Assembly: GCF_027172205.1 (NCBI RefSeq)
Contig: NC_070615.1
Coordinates: 40,160,501-40,224,500 of the forward strand
Source: Podarcis raffonei
Lineage: Eukaryota; Chordata; Lepidosauria; Squamata; Lacertidae
Reading direction: 5' to 3'
Length of the DNA: 64,000 nucleotides
Shown here: piece by piece, positions 1 to 16,546 of the stretch
Layout: each line of letters begins with the position of its first letter
Position numbering within the stretch: position 1 is the stretch's first letter
Translations under genes and position numbers: made by a program
The notes under the pieces: model-generated
What the model saw: the letters and a program-made list of their open reading frames with translations, nothing else
Told to the model about the DNA's origin: nothing
Databases searched by the model: none

Positions 1-443
1 TCCCTGGGGAGAGCATTCCAGAAACAAGGGGCCACCACTGAAAAAGCCCATTCTTGTGTTGCCATTGTCCTCACCTTCCTTGGAGAAGGCACTCAGGGAA
101 GGGCCCTTGCTAATGACAGCAGAATCCATGTAGTTTGATAGAGAAAGATATTAGCCATCATGGCTATATGCAGTCTCCAGGACCAGAAGTGCCATGAGTT
201 GTATTCCATGCTAGTTCTCTGCAGTTAACCAAATGTGAAAGCCCAAGCATCTCTGTGTTAACCAAAATGCAAAAGCCAACTTTTACCCAGGAAAGCACTC
301 CATTTGAGATCTTAGAACGTTCTGCCTGTGTTGCTAGATCTGTGATGGGCCCTTCCCAAATGCAGGATACCGTCTGATGTTGCAAGAATCAAGAGATGAA
401 TGTGCCTTTGTAGCTTTGTTGATCTCTGCTGCATTATTCTTAG

Positions 444-3756
<3,313 letters not shown>

Positions 3757-4257
3757 GGAGACTCTGAAGTTATCAAAAAAGGACCGGTTGTCACAACAAT
3801 ATCACCAATGGATAGATGATGATGCTCCATTTGCCTTGGTGGCTCTTGGGTTGCCATCATTGTACAAATTTCTAGTGTCTCTTGTGGCTATAAAATAGGA
3901 ATTTACAGCCTATGGGATATTAATTGGCCTGTTGGTGTCCTTCATGGTCACTTAAATTTCTTTGCTGTCTTATAAATTAATGGTTAATTATTGAAATGTT
4001 AGTGCTGTAAATGGTATTATGATTTTAATTATGTATTGTGGTTATTGTGTTGCTGCTTTTGGGGTGTTACTCTTTTGTAAACTGCTTTGGATACAAGTTT
4101 GCAGAAAATGCAGTATAGAAATAACGTCATGATTATATTATATCGTTATTATTTTATCATTATGAGCTGAAGAATTTCACCTTTCCTGTCAGTATATATA
4201 TCAGTATTGTCTTGACATATCTTAGGGAAGTAGCAAGAACTATATAATGCCAATCTG

Positions 4258-4305
4258 AATAAATATGGAAAGTTGGTTTACATAAAATAGTGTCTAATGA
4301 ATAAA
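4258..4305 (+). other. Candidate polyadenylation signals of gene A
   Basis: AATAAA occurs at 4258-4263 and 4300-4305, about 500 bases after the stop codon of gene A, in AT-rich non-repeat sequence. This is a plausible 3' end of the transcript. No cleavage site was demonstrated. Confidence 0.35.
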
Positions 4306-4457
4306 ATGGCTTAGTAGCTTACACTGCCGTTGCAGAAAAATAAAAGAGCAATCTCATGAATTGTTACAACTTACACAATATATTCAAACCTGCATTGCAA
4401 GGACCATAAGCATAAATCACAGGTGATGAACCTTGGGCCTTTCAGATGCTACTGGAC

Positions 4458-4547
4458 CATAGCTGTCAATGTTTCCCTTTTTTAAAGGGAAATTCCCTTA
4501 TTCCGAATAGGATTCCTCGCAAGAAAAGGGGAAAGTTAACAGCTATG
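4458..4547. mobile_element. Short MITE with CATAGCTGTCAA inverted ends (family 2)
   Basis: Starts CATAGCTGTCAATG and ends GTTAACAGCTATG. The centre has AAGGGAAATTCCCTTATTCC, shared in inverse form with the copy at 8819-9006. Confidence 0.55.
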
Positions 4548-5716
4548 TACTGGACTCCAAACTCATCAGCCCCACCCTTGAGTTCCTTTACCAATAATTC
4601 AGGAATTTTCACCACTGTAACTAAGCCAAATTTTACTGTCTGTGTTTTCTGACTGGTGTATGGAAAAGCACATGAACCTGACCTTTAAAGAGTTTGTAAG
4701 TAAACTAATTTTAACTTGCTAAATGTGTGATCGTTTTCTATGCTAGGGGAAGAGGGGAACTTTGGATGAAATGTAGAAGGGCGTATTTTAAAGGTCTAAC
4801 AGTCTATATTTCCACACTTTGCTTTGCTGCATATTATGTGATTTTAAAACTCTGCTGGAGTTCTCTAACCAAAGAGTACTTGCCCAAAGCCTGGATCTTG
4901 GCATCCAGGAATTATCTTTTTATACCATTTCCCCCCACCCCTTGCCACAACACTTTTTGGTCTAACTGGAATCATGTGTCATCATAAGATTGTTTTGAAG
5001 ATAAGCTCACAGCTCAAAGACTTTAAGTTCTGCAACTGGATGACCAGGTAGTTGAGTCAACCCAGTTGGATACTTCACCCACATATCTGAAGAAATAGAT
5101 GCTGGTTTATGAAGGCTTATGTCTTATTTTCTTTTTTAAATAAACACAGTCTTTAATGTGCCACAGACCCTTTTGTTCCCCTGACCCTGATACCACAGAC
5201 TAACACAGCTACCTCTCTTCTATTTATTTATTTTTAACATGCAATTTAGACAAACAGAAACAGACAAAACTGCTTTAAAGAGTGGGTGGGAGAGGTGGGT
5301 TTTGTGAGCAAATGCAAGCTTATTCAGCTGGCTAGCTTAAGCCAAGATAAGATAGCCTTAAGCCTGGTCTTAAATTGGAAGGTTGTCTTTTAACAATAAT
5401 GGATATTCTAGGGTCTGGAGTGGTTGCAACACTCCTGCAGAACACCCTGATGTTTTCCCTTGAATTGTGTTCAGTCCACCATTCTCACCAATTCACCATG
5501 GATAGATTGGTATTACTGGAAAGCCCATTTTGATGTTTCCACTGGTGAAAGTACAATTACAGCATCCTGCGATGGAGATCTGAATGCAGGCTAGATGGAA
5601 TCTCCACTACTTCTTCCTCTCTCTCTTTTCTTGAAAACATTGGGTTTTTTTAATTATTTCCTTCAATGTAACAAGGAACAATAAAAAAGGAACAAATAAA
5701 TCATCAATAAATAACA

Positions 5717-5957
5717 CAGTGGTACCTCGGTTTACAAACTTAATCCATTCCAGAAGTCCATTCTTAAACCGAAACCGTTCTTAAACTGAGGCGCGCTTTC
5801 CCTAATGAGGCCTCCCACTGCCGGTGCCCTTCCACCATTCAGATTCCATTCTTAGACCGAGGTAAAGTTCTCAAACCGGGACACTACTTCCGGTTTTGCG
5901 GAGTTCATAAACCGAATCGTTTGTAAACAGGACTGTTCTTAAACCAAGGTACCACTG
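5717..5957. mobile_element. TIR DNA transposon (family 1, mariner-like)
   Basis: Starts CAGTGGTACCTCGGTTTA and ends with the complement, GGTACCACTG, followed by TA. It is non-coding and about 240 bp. Other copies are at 12185-12434, 24749-24990 and 43398-43639, with a fragment at 52622. TA dinucleotides flank the better-preserved copies. Confidence 0.75.
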
Positions 5958-7768
5958 TAAAATAAAATAAAATTATCACACACAGAGTGGGTTATATACA
6001 CATGTATGCACAACACAGGCATGTATATGCATGTGGTATACAGAATAATTTAAGTGACTGAAACTAAATAAAATAATGGGCCTACACAACAAGAAGAGAT
6101 ATAAAATGTTTAGGACTGAGGTGAATGGTTAGACAAGAAAGGCAAGCAGTATCTCAGAGGATATTTAGTACATCCAGGTTGTATGAGGTAAGTCAAGAAC
6201 CACATATTTTCAGATTTTTCTGATTCTATCAGTCCTCTGAGAAGCCTCTTTCACTGGGTAAACTTTTTCTTATAATACCAAATTCTAGACTTCACTTTCC
6301 CTCCAGAGAGAACATAGAATTATGTTTCCAGTGGTGAGCTATTTCCATCTTAGTAGTCAAAGGAAGAAATAAAATCAAGTCTTTGGCAGTTAAATCATTC
6401 ATGTTATCCAGGAAGATAGAGCGCAAACCAAACCAGGGTCACGAGGAAGGATCTGACGAACAATAGCGGAGATTTGTTGGAAAACTTCACCCAAGACACC
6501 CAAGACACGTCCAAAGGTAGACAAAGGTAACCATTCCATTGCACCCCTCCAGCAACTGGGTGTGAGGTCAGCATTCATCTTAGACAGATATTTTGCTAAA
6601 GCAAAATAAAGCCTAACCTATCCTCTTGCTGACCAGTCTCTCTCATCCATTAATTTATTTTAACACAAATGTTTTAACATAAATTAATGGACTAAGGGAG
6701 CGCTTTGGGATATAAGTGACAATCTAGTAGAACATTAACACCAGATTGCAGAACAATTGTAGAAAAAGGTTGCCCAATGTCGCTGAATGGAGTAAAAGTT
6801 AATGTTTATGTTCTTAAAGCTTAAACATTTTCAGCTAAATCTGACTCTCTTAAACTCTGGTGAATTTCCTTTTGCACTTCTTCCCAGAGTGTAGGATGTG
6901 GTAAGTATGTACAGGTAAATATATATATATTATACTATTTCTTGTTCCAGTCTGAAAAAAGCTTAAGAAGTTTCCTTTAGCAAACTCAGATGGCAGTAAA
7001 TGGGGTTTCTGAATTTCAGACCTATAGGTATGCATCTAACAATGAAACAATCTAATCTGACATAAATATATAGGTCCCAGTGCCCAACTAAGGATAGTTA
7101 CAAAAGCAGTCTGACTGAAATGAACTATGACTAATATTTCCTTTCAGGTATTTTTTTTAAAAAGAACAACTTTAGACACAACCATGTTTTTAATGGATCA
7201 GAGCCAATTTAGGTTGTGCATTTAAACCTGATTAGGTTATCTTGCTCAAGAGACCGGACCCTGCCCACTGGACTCTTTGCTGTAAGGAAACAGAGCTGGA
7301 AAATGCACTGTGAAGTGTGGTGTAACAATTGCTTGATGCAACACTATATAGCAAATCACCAATATTCAGTAAGCAGTTGACATTATCTACCCTCTGCCGC
7401 CCACAAACGTGAAGTGTAGTTGATGCTTGTGAACAGCTAACTTTGGTGCATTCCGGTCTACCACTTGCACACTTTATCGTTGGGGTCCATTGCAGGTTGT
7501 ACATTACACACAGTTAGCCTCCTATTTTCAGCGTGAGACTGAAGGAACTAATACTCTGAGCTCTTAATTTCCGCCCTGGAGAAAGATCCTGGATCTGAAG
7601 TGAAGTTGCATTTCCATTGCATCGTTCCAGTTGCATCGTTACCATCCGTCTTTCTTTTTCATGTACTACAACATCAGTGTTTGTTTTCTGTTCTTGAGCA
7701 GAATTTGGAATGTTCTTTTTTTATCCTTTTGGTTTTCCATCAAGGCAAGATCATTCACGGCAGCTGCA

Positions 7769-9291
7769 ATGAAGCATCTCTCCAGACTTTTAAAATCTCT
7801 GAGTGCCTCCAAATTGCCCTGTACAATTAAAAGTCAACCTTGCAGTGGATCTCCAGATTTGGATTTCTCCGACTATGAAGCTCTCTACAAGAATGTGCCC
7901 GAACATTTCAATTTCGCAAGCGATGTGCTGGATAAATGGAGCCAAAAGGAGAAGGTATGAAACTCTGTCTGTCATGATTTCTTCCTAATATTATCAATCA
8001 ATCATCAATCAATCTTTATTACGGTCCAGAGACCCAACAAATCATTACAAATCAATACACAATTTTGTTGCATTGTGCAAAATATGAGCAGGCCAGGGCT
8101 GAACTGATATACCCTTGCTGGTACCTTTCCCGGGAAAATCAGAGGCTCACTATGTCAGGTTCCTACTGGAAGACCGGACAAATGCTAGAACGTTAGCAGT
8201 GGCAAAGTTTTTATCGGTGGTTGCAAGAACAAATGAGCCCTATATTCTAAACAAAATGCTTGACTAATATTATCAGCCAGCCTTTCTTTGCTGTTTACAG
8301 TCAACAGTCATTGCAACAAAAACAATTAATCCAGGTGGAAGTTAGCATCAATTTTCCAATCCGCAAATCATCCAAACTTAAAATTGTAAAATTCCCTGAA
8401 TCATTTAAATTAAAATGCCCCTTTGGCAATCAACACTGGTTTTTTTAAAAAATATATATATATACCGGTAGCTTTCTTACTGCTGGCATATATAACATTA
8501 CTCTATAGGTAACAAATGAAGCCATCTAATAATATTATGTCATCTCATAGACAGAAATGCATTACTACTGCAATGTGCTCTACGTGGGGCTACCTTTGAA
8601 GGTGACCCAGAAACTGCAATTAATCCAGAATGCAGCAGCTAGGCTGATGACTGGGAGTGGCCGCCGGGACCACATAACACCGGTCCTGAGAGATCTGCAT
8701 TGGCTCCCAGTACATTTCTGAGCACAATTCAAAGTGTTGGTGCTGACCTTTAAAGCCCTAAATGGCCTCGGTCCTGTATACCTGAAGGAGCGTCTCCACC
8801 CCCATCGTTCAGCCTGAGCATAGCTGTCAACTTTCAGATTTGAAAATAAGGGATCAGCAGCCTCAAAAATAAGGGATCAGCAGCCTCAACTGTCCCAGGG
8901 ACAGTCTACGGGATATCTAACAATCTGGGATAGCAGCGGGAGCAGCGGGAAATGGCACTGGAATAAGGGAATTTCCCGCAAAAAAAAGGGAAGGTTGACA
9001 GCTATGACACTGAGATCCAGTGCCGAGGGCCTTCTGGCGGTTCCCTCATTGCGAGAAGTGAGGTTACAGGAAACTAGACAGAGGGCCTTCTCGGTAGTGG
9101 CGCCCACCCTGTGAAACACCCTCCCATCAGATGTCAAGGAAATAAGCAGCTATCTTATCTTTTAAAAACATCTGAAGGCAGCCCTGTTCAGGGAAGTTTT
9201 TAATATTTAATGCTGTATTGTTTTTAACACTTGATTGGGAGCCGCCCAGAGTAGCTGGGGAAACTCAGCCAGATGGGCGGGGTATAAATAA

Positions 9292-9339
<48 letters not shown>

Positions 9340-12300
9340 ATTATTATTATTATTAACGTTACAATGGACTTGAGCAACTGATCAAATCTCTCCATCATGT
9401 TAGTTCCTTAATCAGGGTTACCCTCCTTTGAAATGCAGTATTTCTTAGGACACAATTGATAGTGCTATTAACTTAATTCTAGCAGAAAGAATACACCTGG
9501 GCGATACATTGATTTAATACAGCATTCATTCCACTATCAAGGAAGTGAAAATAGGGGTGGGAGAAGGAAACTGATTAAGTTTGAATTTAAAGGCAGACTT
9601 ACGTAATTTGCATTTCCTGAAACAAGGTTCAAACCAAATGAAGCCATCCTTCAAAATCTGCAGTTTTTCAAATTTTGCAGTGTGGCCCTCCAGCCAAATA
9701 GTTTGTACAGACATGCATATACTAGTTTAAAGCTATTAGATTGTATTTTGGTGAAAATAGCATGCAAATATGCATTATATGAGGGAAAATTGCTTTCAAA
9801 AATGTTTATATCAGGATAAATTTGCGCTAAAAGACTGATGAATTTTCATGAGGGTTTAAAAATAAAAAACTGCAAACTGATGGGGAAATATGGGATCTTG
9901 CCAAGCCTATCCACGTGGTTCAGAATTAGATCCCTGCCACTGTACTCAACAAGACTTTCTCCAAAATAAGTTGGAATGAATTGGAATGCAACATCAGATT
10001 GCAACATCAGAATAAAAGTCCATTTCATGTTCATTGTTTTATTTTATCTATAGTTTGGTAAATGTTATGCTGACATATTTTGTATGTTTGATCAGTATTT
10101 ATCAGTATTTACTTGTGAATGGCTTGTTTTCTTTTCTGTAAACAGCTTAGAGGCTTCTTGTTGGACAAACAGTAGATAGATTTTTGGGTAAGGGTTTCTA
10201 CTCTGCATGCAGAAGGTCCCAGGTTCATTCCCCAGCATCTGTCAGGCTTCAGGAAATTGGCTCCCTGCCCCCCATGGTAGTAGATAAGCAGAACAAAGGA
10301 AAAGGAGTCTTCTTACCAGTTAGAAACTTTAATAATCACAGCGAGACGACAAAGAACGCAGCTCCTGGAAAGGGAGGTGCTCCCAATTACGGACCACCAC
10401 CCCCTTCCATCCCTATTAATCTTCGTCATTCCCACGTCTTGTAATCTGAGCTTGTACCTGCTAATATTGTAATGTCTCATTCTCACATTGCAGAATGTTG
10501 CGGGTTGCCTTTAATTACTTACCGTATTTTTTGCTCTATAAGACTCACTTTTTCCCTCCTAAAAAGTAAGGGGAAATGTGTGTGTGTGTGTTATGGAGTG
10601 AATGCAGGCTGCGCAGCTATCCCAGAAGCCAGAACAGCAAGAGGGATCGCTGCTTTCGCTACACAGTGATCCCTCTTGCTGTTCTGGCTTCTGGGATTCA
10701 GAATATTTTTTTTCTTGTTTTCCTCCTCCAAAAACTAGGTGCGTCTTATGGTCTGGTGCATCTTATAGAGCAAAAAATACGGTAATGGATTTATGAGAAT
10801 GGGAACTATTTAAATGTCTCCTCTCTCTCTGCTCCTCTGCTGAAGAAGATGGATGTGAGAGTCATCTTGTTGTTTTGTTATTTGCTTTATAGATAAAACC
10901 TTTGATGTTACTATTCCCACCACAGTTGCTTCTGCTGCATTCTGCTGTAAAGGACTGAGTTTACTATCTGCAAAAGGGCGTTTAATGCTCACAGTACCCT
11001 CTGTGCTTTCTGTTCTGACACTTTCCGAGCCCTTCTTGACCTTGGGCTGAGCGGAGGAATGCTGTCCAGAGACTGAGAATCTGTTAACCCTCTCTCTTCC
11101 AGTGCTTCTTCTCCTAGCTGTTCCCCATCCAGTATTTCCCAGCTTCTGCCTTCTGAACTATGCCCCTCTGCAAACCACTGTTCCAAATCTATACTGTCCT
11201 CCTGCTCCTGCGAAGATTCAGGAGCAGGAGAAGGGGGAAACGCCCACCATTCCTCCTCAGTGCAGCCCTTCTCAGCATGGTCCCTGACAGCATCTCCACA
11301 TAAGCTGGGAAAGACTTCCATTGGAAACCCTGGGGGGCTGCTACCAGTCAATGTAGAAGATACTGAACTATATAGATCTATGGTCTGAATCGGTATCAGG
11401 CAGCTTCCTGTGTTGTAAAACGAATAACTATCCCCCGTATACTTTTCCATCTTTTGTACCTGATAGGATGGAAAGAGACCTTCCAATCCCGCTCTTTGGT
11501 GGGTAAGTGGGAAAGGCGAGGAGGTGCGGTGGAGCTTTGAGGAGCTGGCATTCTTATCCAAGAAATCAGCCAACGTCCTCTCCAAAGCCTGCAATCTGCA
11601 GAAGGGAGATCGAATCATCATCCTCCTCCCCAGGGTGCCTGAGTGGTGGCTGATAAGTGTGGGCTGCATCAGAGCAGGTCAGTCAAGTCCTCTCTGTGCT
11701 AGGAACCAACAGAAAGATCCATTTTTGCTGTGTCTTCCTCTCCTCTCTTTTTAATCACGCTTTGTTTTGCTCCTAGGTGTCACCTTCATCCCAGCCACGA
11801 CACTGTTGACTGCTAAAGACATCTTGTACCGGCTCCAAAAGTCTCGGGCCAAATGTATAGTTACAAACGATGCCTTGGCTCCATTGATCGACTCTGTTGC
11901 ATCTGATTGCCAGTTCCTGAAAACTCGGATGTTGGTCTCCAAAGGCACCAGCAGAGAAGGATGGCTAAACTTCCATGACCTGCTGAAGTGAGAATCTCTG
12001 CTGCCTTGTTAAGCAAGTCAGGGATAAGTCAAAGAGTGAGATAGAAAAACCTGCAATCTTCATCCTCTAGACAGGAGATAAAGGAGATAAGTAACTATAC
12101 AGCTTTTAGAAGACATCTGAAGGCAGCCCTGTATGGGAAAGGGTTTTTTAAAAAACGTTTAATGTTTTATTGTGTTTTAATATACAGTCGTACCTTGGAA
12201 GTCAAACAGAATCCATTCCAGAAGTCCGTTCAACTTCTAAAATGTTTGGAAACCAAAGTGCGGCTTCTGATTGGCTGCAGGGAGCTCCTGCAGCCAATTG

Positions 12301-12498
12301 GAAGCTATGGAAGCCCTATCAGACGTTCGGCTTCCAAAAATAGTTCACAAACCAAAACAGTCACTTCTGGGTTTGCTGCCTTTAGGAGCCAAAACGTTCA
12401 AGAACTAAGCTGTTTGGAAACCAAGGTATGACTGTATGTTGGAAGCCACCAAGGGTGGCTGGGGTAACCCAGTCAGATGGGTGGGGTATATATAATAA

Positions 12499-12546
<48 letters not shown>

Positions 12547-15500
12547 CCAGGAAGGTGGCCAGGGTGATTCCTTCCAGATGTTGTGCCCCAGGCACCATGG
12601 TCAATGTTCAGGGGTGATAAATATTGTTGCCCTGCGATAAATGGAGGGTATGAGGGATTTGGCCTGGAAAACAATAAAGAAAATAACCAGTGTTTGCAAA
12701 CCTTGTCACCCAATCAGTAGGGCTTGCCTGATACATTTTTCTGCTGGAGAAGAACAAGATCATGCAAAGGGATGGGGGAGGAATTTGGTTTGCTTCAGAT
12801 TTTAGTGTGAAACTACCTAATTCACAATTTATGAAACAATGTGTGAACTCAAAGGCAGCCGTTTTCAACTTCTCTGAAAATTGTGATGCAATTGTCCCAC
12901 CAAATACTGTGTACAGAAATGCATACAGCGTGTGCATAAATATGCACACATTAGTGAAAATTACAGCCACAAACCATTGTGTGAGGAAACATCACTTGCA
13001 AAAATGGGCTAAACAGACAAAGGTGTGTGCAAAAAATATGTATTTTGACAGAAAATGTCCACTAAAACCTTGGGAGAATTTTCATGAGGGCTTTAAAAAA
13101 GAAAAAATTGCAAACTGGTGCAGAACATAAGACTGGAAGAACGAGAAACTGATGTAGATCATAATGGAGTCTTATGGACGAGGGCTCAGTACTGCAACAT
13201 TTTGCTGCAGGTCCCACATATTCATTTTCTCATTTGTAGTCTAGTCATGCACACCGGAAGCCAAATCCCCATGCTACTCAATTAGTATAAAAATGCCTCT
13301 CATAAACGAATAAAAATAAAATTGACCAACAACAAGTTCAGGACAAAGGAAAGCATTACATAACAGAACTACTTATTGGATGCTACCAGATGTTGTGGGA
13401 GATGTTCCCTCTATTTCTACTGTTCAGAGATGAGTGTTGATCTTTACGTAGCCAAAACAGCACTATCCATGTACAAAGTGGGACGCTTCTGTAACGGAAC
13501 CATTTGGTAACAGACACATCCAAATCCTAAAAGAAGCTGAAAGAATTTCACAATTTGAGCTTGCAAGATCATAAGCCATTTTGACCACATCTAGTCCACT
13601 TTTACATACCCGCTTCTCTGCTTTAAAGAGCTGCAGGTGATGATCACCAGCCTGTTAAAACAAGGAGTGAAGATCCAATGATCATCTACTTCACCAGTGG
13701 AACCACAGGTTATCCCAAAATGGTGGAACATTCCTGCAGCAGTTTGGGGATTGGACTAGCAAGCACCGGAAGGTATCTCCTATCCCTTTCTAAATCTTCA
13801 GGTGCAGGAAACACAGCAGAGAGTCCTATGTGAGGTTTGAAGAGTGACAATTTCATTGTGGCAGACGTCATCATGTCCAGTGACTGTGGCCTCCCCCAAA
13901 AGTTTAAACCACAATAAAGTGTCAATCCTCGGATACCCAAAGTAGGGCAACTGGACACAGCTGGGCTGGCTTGCTGATGTTATTATGCAAATCTATGGTG
14001 TGACCACACTTGGGGTGCTATGTACATTTCTGGCCACCTCACCTCAAAAAGGATATTGTGGAACTGGAACATATTCAGAACTTTAAAAGGAGCCTGTTAG
14101 AACAGTCCATTGTGTCCAGTCCGATGCCCATAAGAAGCCTCCAAACAGGATCTGAGTGCAATAGTACTTTCCCTACTTGTACCTCCTAGCAACTGGTATT
14201 CAGAGGCGTGCTACCTACAACATAGAGATAGGACACAGCAGTCTTTAGATGAGCCTTATTCTCTGTGAAGATGTCTAATCCTTTTTTAAAGCAATTGAGG
14301 TTGGTGAACATCTCACCAAACACTGCCAACACAGCTAATCACAGTTTCAGGGAGGTTGTTTAAATCTGAGATATTGCCCAACCTTGATCAGCTTAAAGTC
14401 ATCCCCCCCCACAAACTCCACATTCCAGTAGTTGCTGTTCTTTAAGTCTTAAAACCAAAAGATCTGACCACATATGACTTTGTGTTACATCTCGTGTGGC
14501 CCTCAGACATTGGCTGTTTAATTAAATGTAATTCTAGGGCACCGATCATAGAATCATAGAATTGTAGAGTTGGCAAGCACCCCAAGAGTCATCTAGTCCA
14601 ATTTCCTGCAATGCAGGAATGTCAATTAAGCATCCATGGCAGATGGCCATCCAACCTCTGCTTAAAAACCTCCAGTGAAGGAGAGTCCACAACTTCCTGA
14701 GGGAGTCTCTTGAACAGCTCTTACCGCCACAAAGTTCTTCCTGATGTTTAGTCAGAATCTCATTTCTTGTGACTTGTAGCCATTGGTTTGGGTCCTACCC
14801 TCCAGAGAAGGAGAAAACAAGCTTGCTCCATCTTCCATGTGACAACCCTTTAGATATTTGAAGATGGCTAGCACATCGCCTCTCAGTCTCCTCTTTTTCA
14901 GGTTAAACATACCCAACTCCCACAACCGTTCCTCATAGGGCTTGGTTTCCAGACCCTTGATCATCTTGGTTGTCCTCCTCTGTACATGTTCCAGCTTGTC
15001 AACATCCTTAAATTGTGGTGCCCAGAATTGGACACAGTATTCCAGATGTAGTCTGACCAAGGCAGAATAGAACAGCACTATTCCTTCCCTTGATCTGAAC
15101 ACTATACTTCTGTTGATGCAGCCTAGAATAGCATTAAGTCTTCTTCTTTTCTTCACATGTACAGCTGACAAACCAAGTGTTCCCCATCTTATATTACACT
15201 TGTTTGCCTCCTTATTAACAGGAACTGGATGGACCTGAAAGCTTCAGATTTGATGTGGGGTTTCTCCGACACAGGCTGGATCAAATTTGCCTTCAGCAAT
15301 GTGTACCCTACATGGATGCTAGGGGCATGTGTCTTTCAGCATGGCATGCTGCAGTTCGAGCCAACAACCGTTCTCAATGTAAGGCTAAGATTGCCCTATT
15401 CGAAAGGCAGGAAGCATGTAAAATATAAGATGTGTGAGACCTCCTGAATCACATGATGCATTTGGAGTGTGTGTGCTTTCCCCCCCTAGACTCTCTCCAA

Positions 15501-16489
15501 GTATCCAGTGACGATATTCTGTGGCACCCCAACTATTTTCCGTATGTTTCTGCAGCACGACGTTAGCAGGTACAACTACCTGGCTGTGGTTTCTAGAACT
15601 CCACCCTAGAGTAACTTGATTCCTGTTTGTTTACCTCACTTCAAAGTCACTCTGCCTGGCTTGAGTCCCGTGATGGCTGGTGCCTGTCGGAACTGGTTGG
15701 GCAAAAGACAGGGAGGCCAACAGTAGGTGGAGCCAAAGAGCCAATAATAGAGAAAAAACTCCCCTACTGGTTCTAAGTAAGAACTCCATGGGAGATGACT
15801 GAGGGTAGACTTTGATGAGGCACTGCACAATTTGCCTAAATAGACTAGCCTCTGCTGGCTGACTCTTTTGTTGCCCTTCCCCTTTTCAATTTTACCTCTA
15901 TGCCTATAAAATTCTCAGAGTGTGGATCCAGCTGAGGCCAAATTGGTGCCACTCATTCTTTGCTTTTCCGTGTGTTCTGGATAAAAGTCGGATCTGGTAG
16001 AATTAAAACGGTTGTCTCTTTTTAGGAAGACTAAATGCTTCTTCATATCCTTGTTCAGATACCAGTTCAAGAGTCTGAGACGATGCCTGAGTGGTGGGGA
16101 GCCAACCAACCTTGAAGTGATTGAGCAGTGGAAAGCTCATACCGGAATAGTAATCCGTGAAGGCTATGGGCAGACAGAGACTGTATGTTTGTATTCAGAC
16201 ACAAACATATATGCCAATGAGCAACAGAAGCCTATCAAATCTGTATGCATGCTTTCCCCCCCAAACTCCCCAACTTTGATATGTCCCTCAGTCCATATTG
16301 ATCATACATAATTCTTATGCAGCACATTCATGATTTGTCTGCACAGGTAGAAACAGGGGGAAATTGACACCCAGAAGCCCAGGCTCAATGTGATGCCAAG
16401 AATATCTGATTGGGTGGGGTGAGGGAATGGAATGGAATACCCTGTAAAAGAATGTGGCTGTTGTTTTTTGGAATCCTTTGCAAGAAGAC

Positions 16490-16546
<57 letters not shown>

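Larger units (their letters stand above)
3757..7740. other. Spacer between ACSM genes A and B
   Basis: It holds the probable 3'UTR of gene A (to about 4.3 kb), a short MITE at 4458-4547, a TIR element at 5717-5957, and AT-rich sequence with no open frame that resembles a protein. A pyrimidine-rich acceptor-like stretch ends near 7742, just upstream of the gene B start, so gene B probably has a non-coding first exon somewhere in this spacer. I could not place that exon or a promoter. Confidence 0.5.
10175..11425 (+). mobile_element. tRNA-derived SINE split by a solo LTR
   Basis: The left half (about 10175-10239) has the tRNA-like TGCATGCAGAAGGTCCCAGG and the B-box-like GGTTCATTCC. The right half (11290-about 11425) continues with GCATCTCCA through the ACCAGTCAATGTAGA and CAGGCAGCTTCC parts of the same SINE. 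The solo LTR 10240-11289 separates the halves. The same SINE family occurs elsewhere in this window in reverse orientation. Confidence 0.7.

Noticed and set aside
10989-11669. 226-aa minus-strand ORF over gene B exon 2
   Set aside because: It joins the antisense of exon 2 to sequence of the solo LTR and SINE. It is not one gene.
14752-15171. 139-aa minus-strand ORF as a host gene
   Set aside because: It matches the CR1 reverse-transcriptase C-terminus and ends in the CR1 3' signature.
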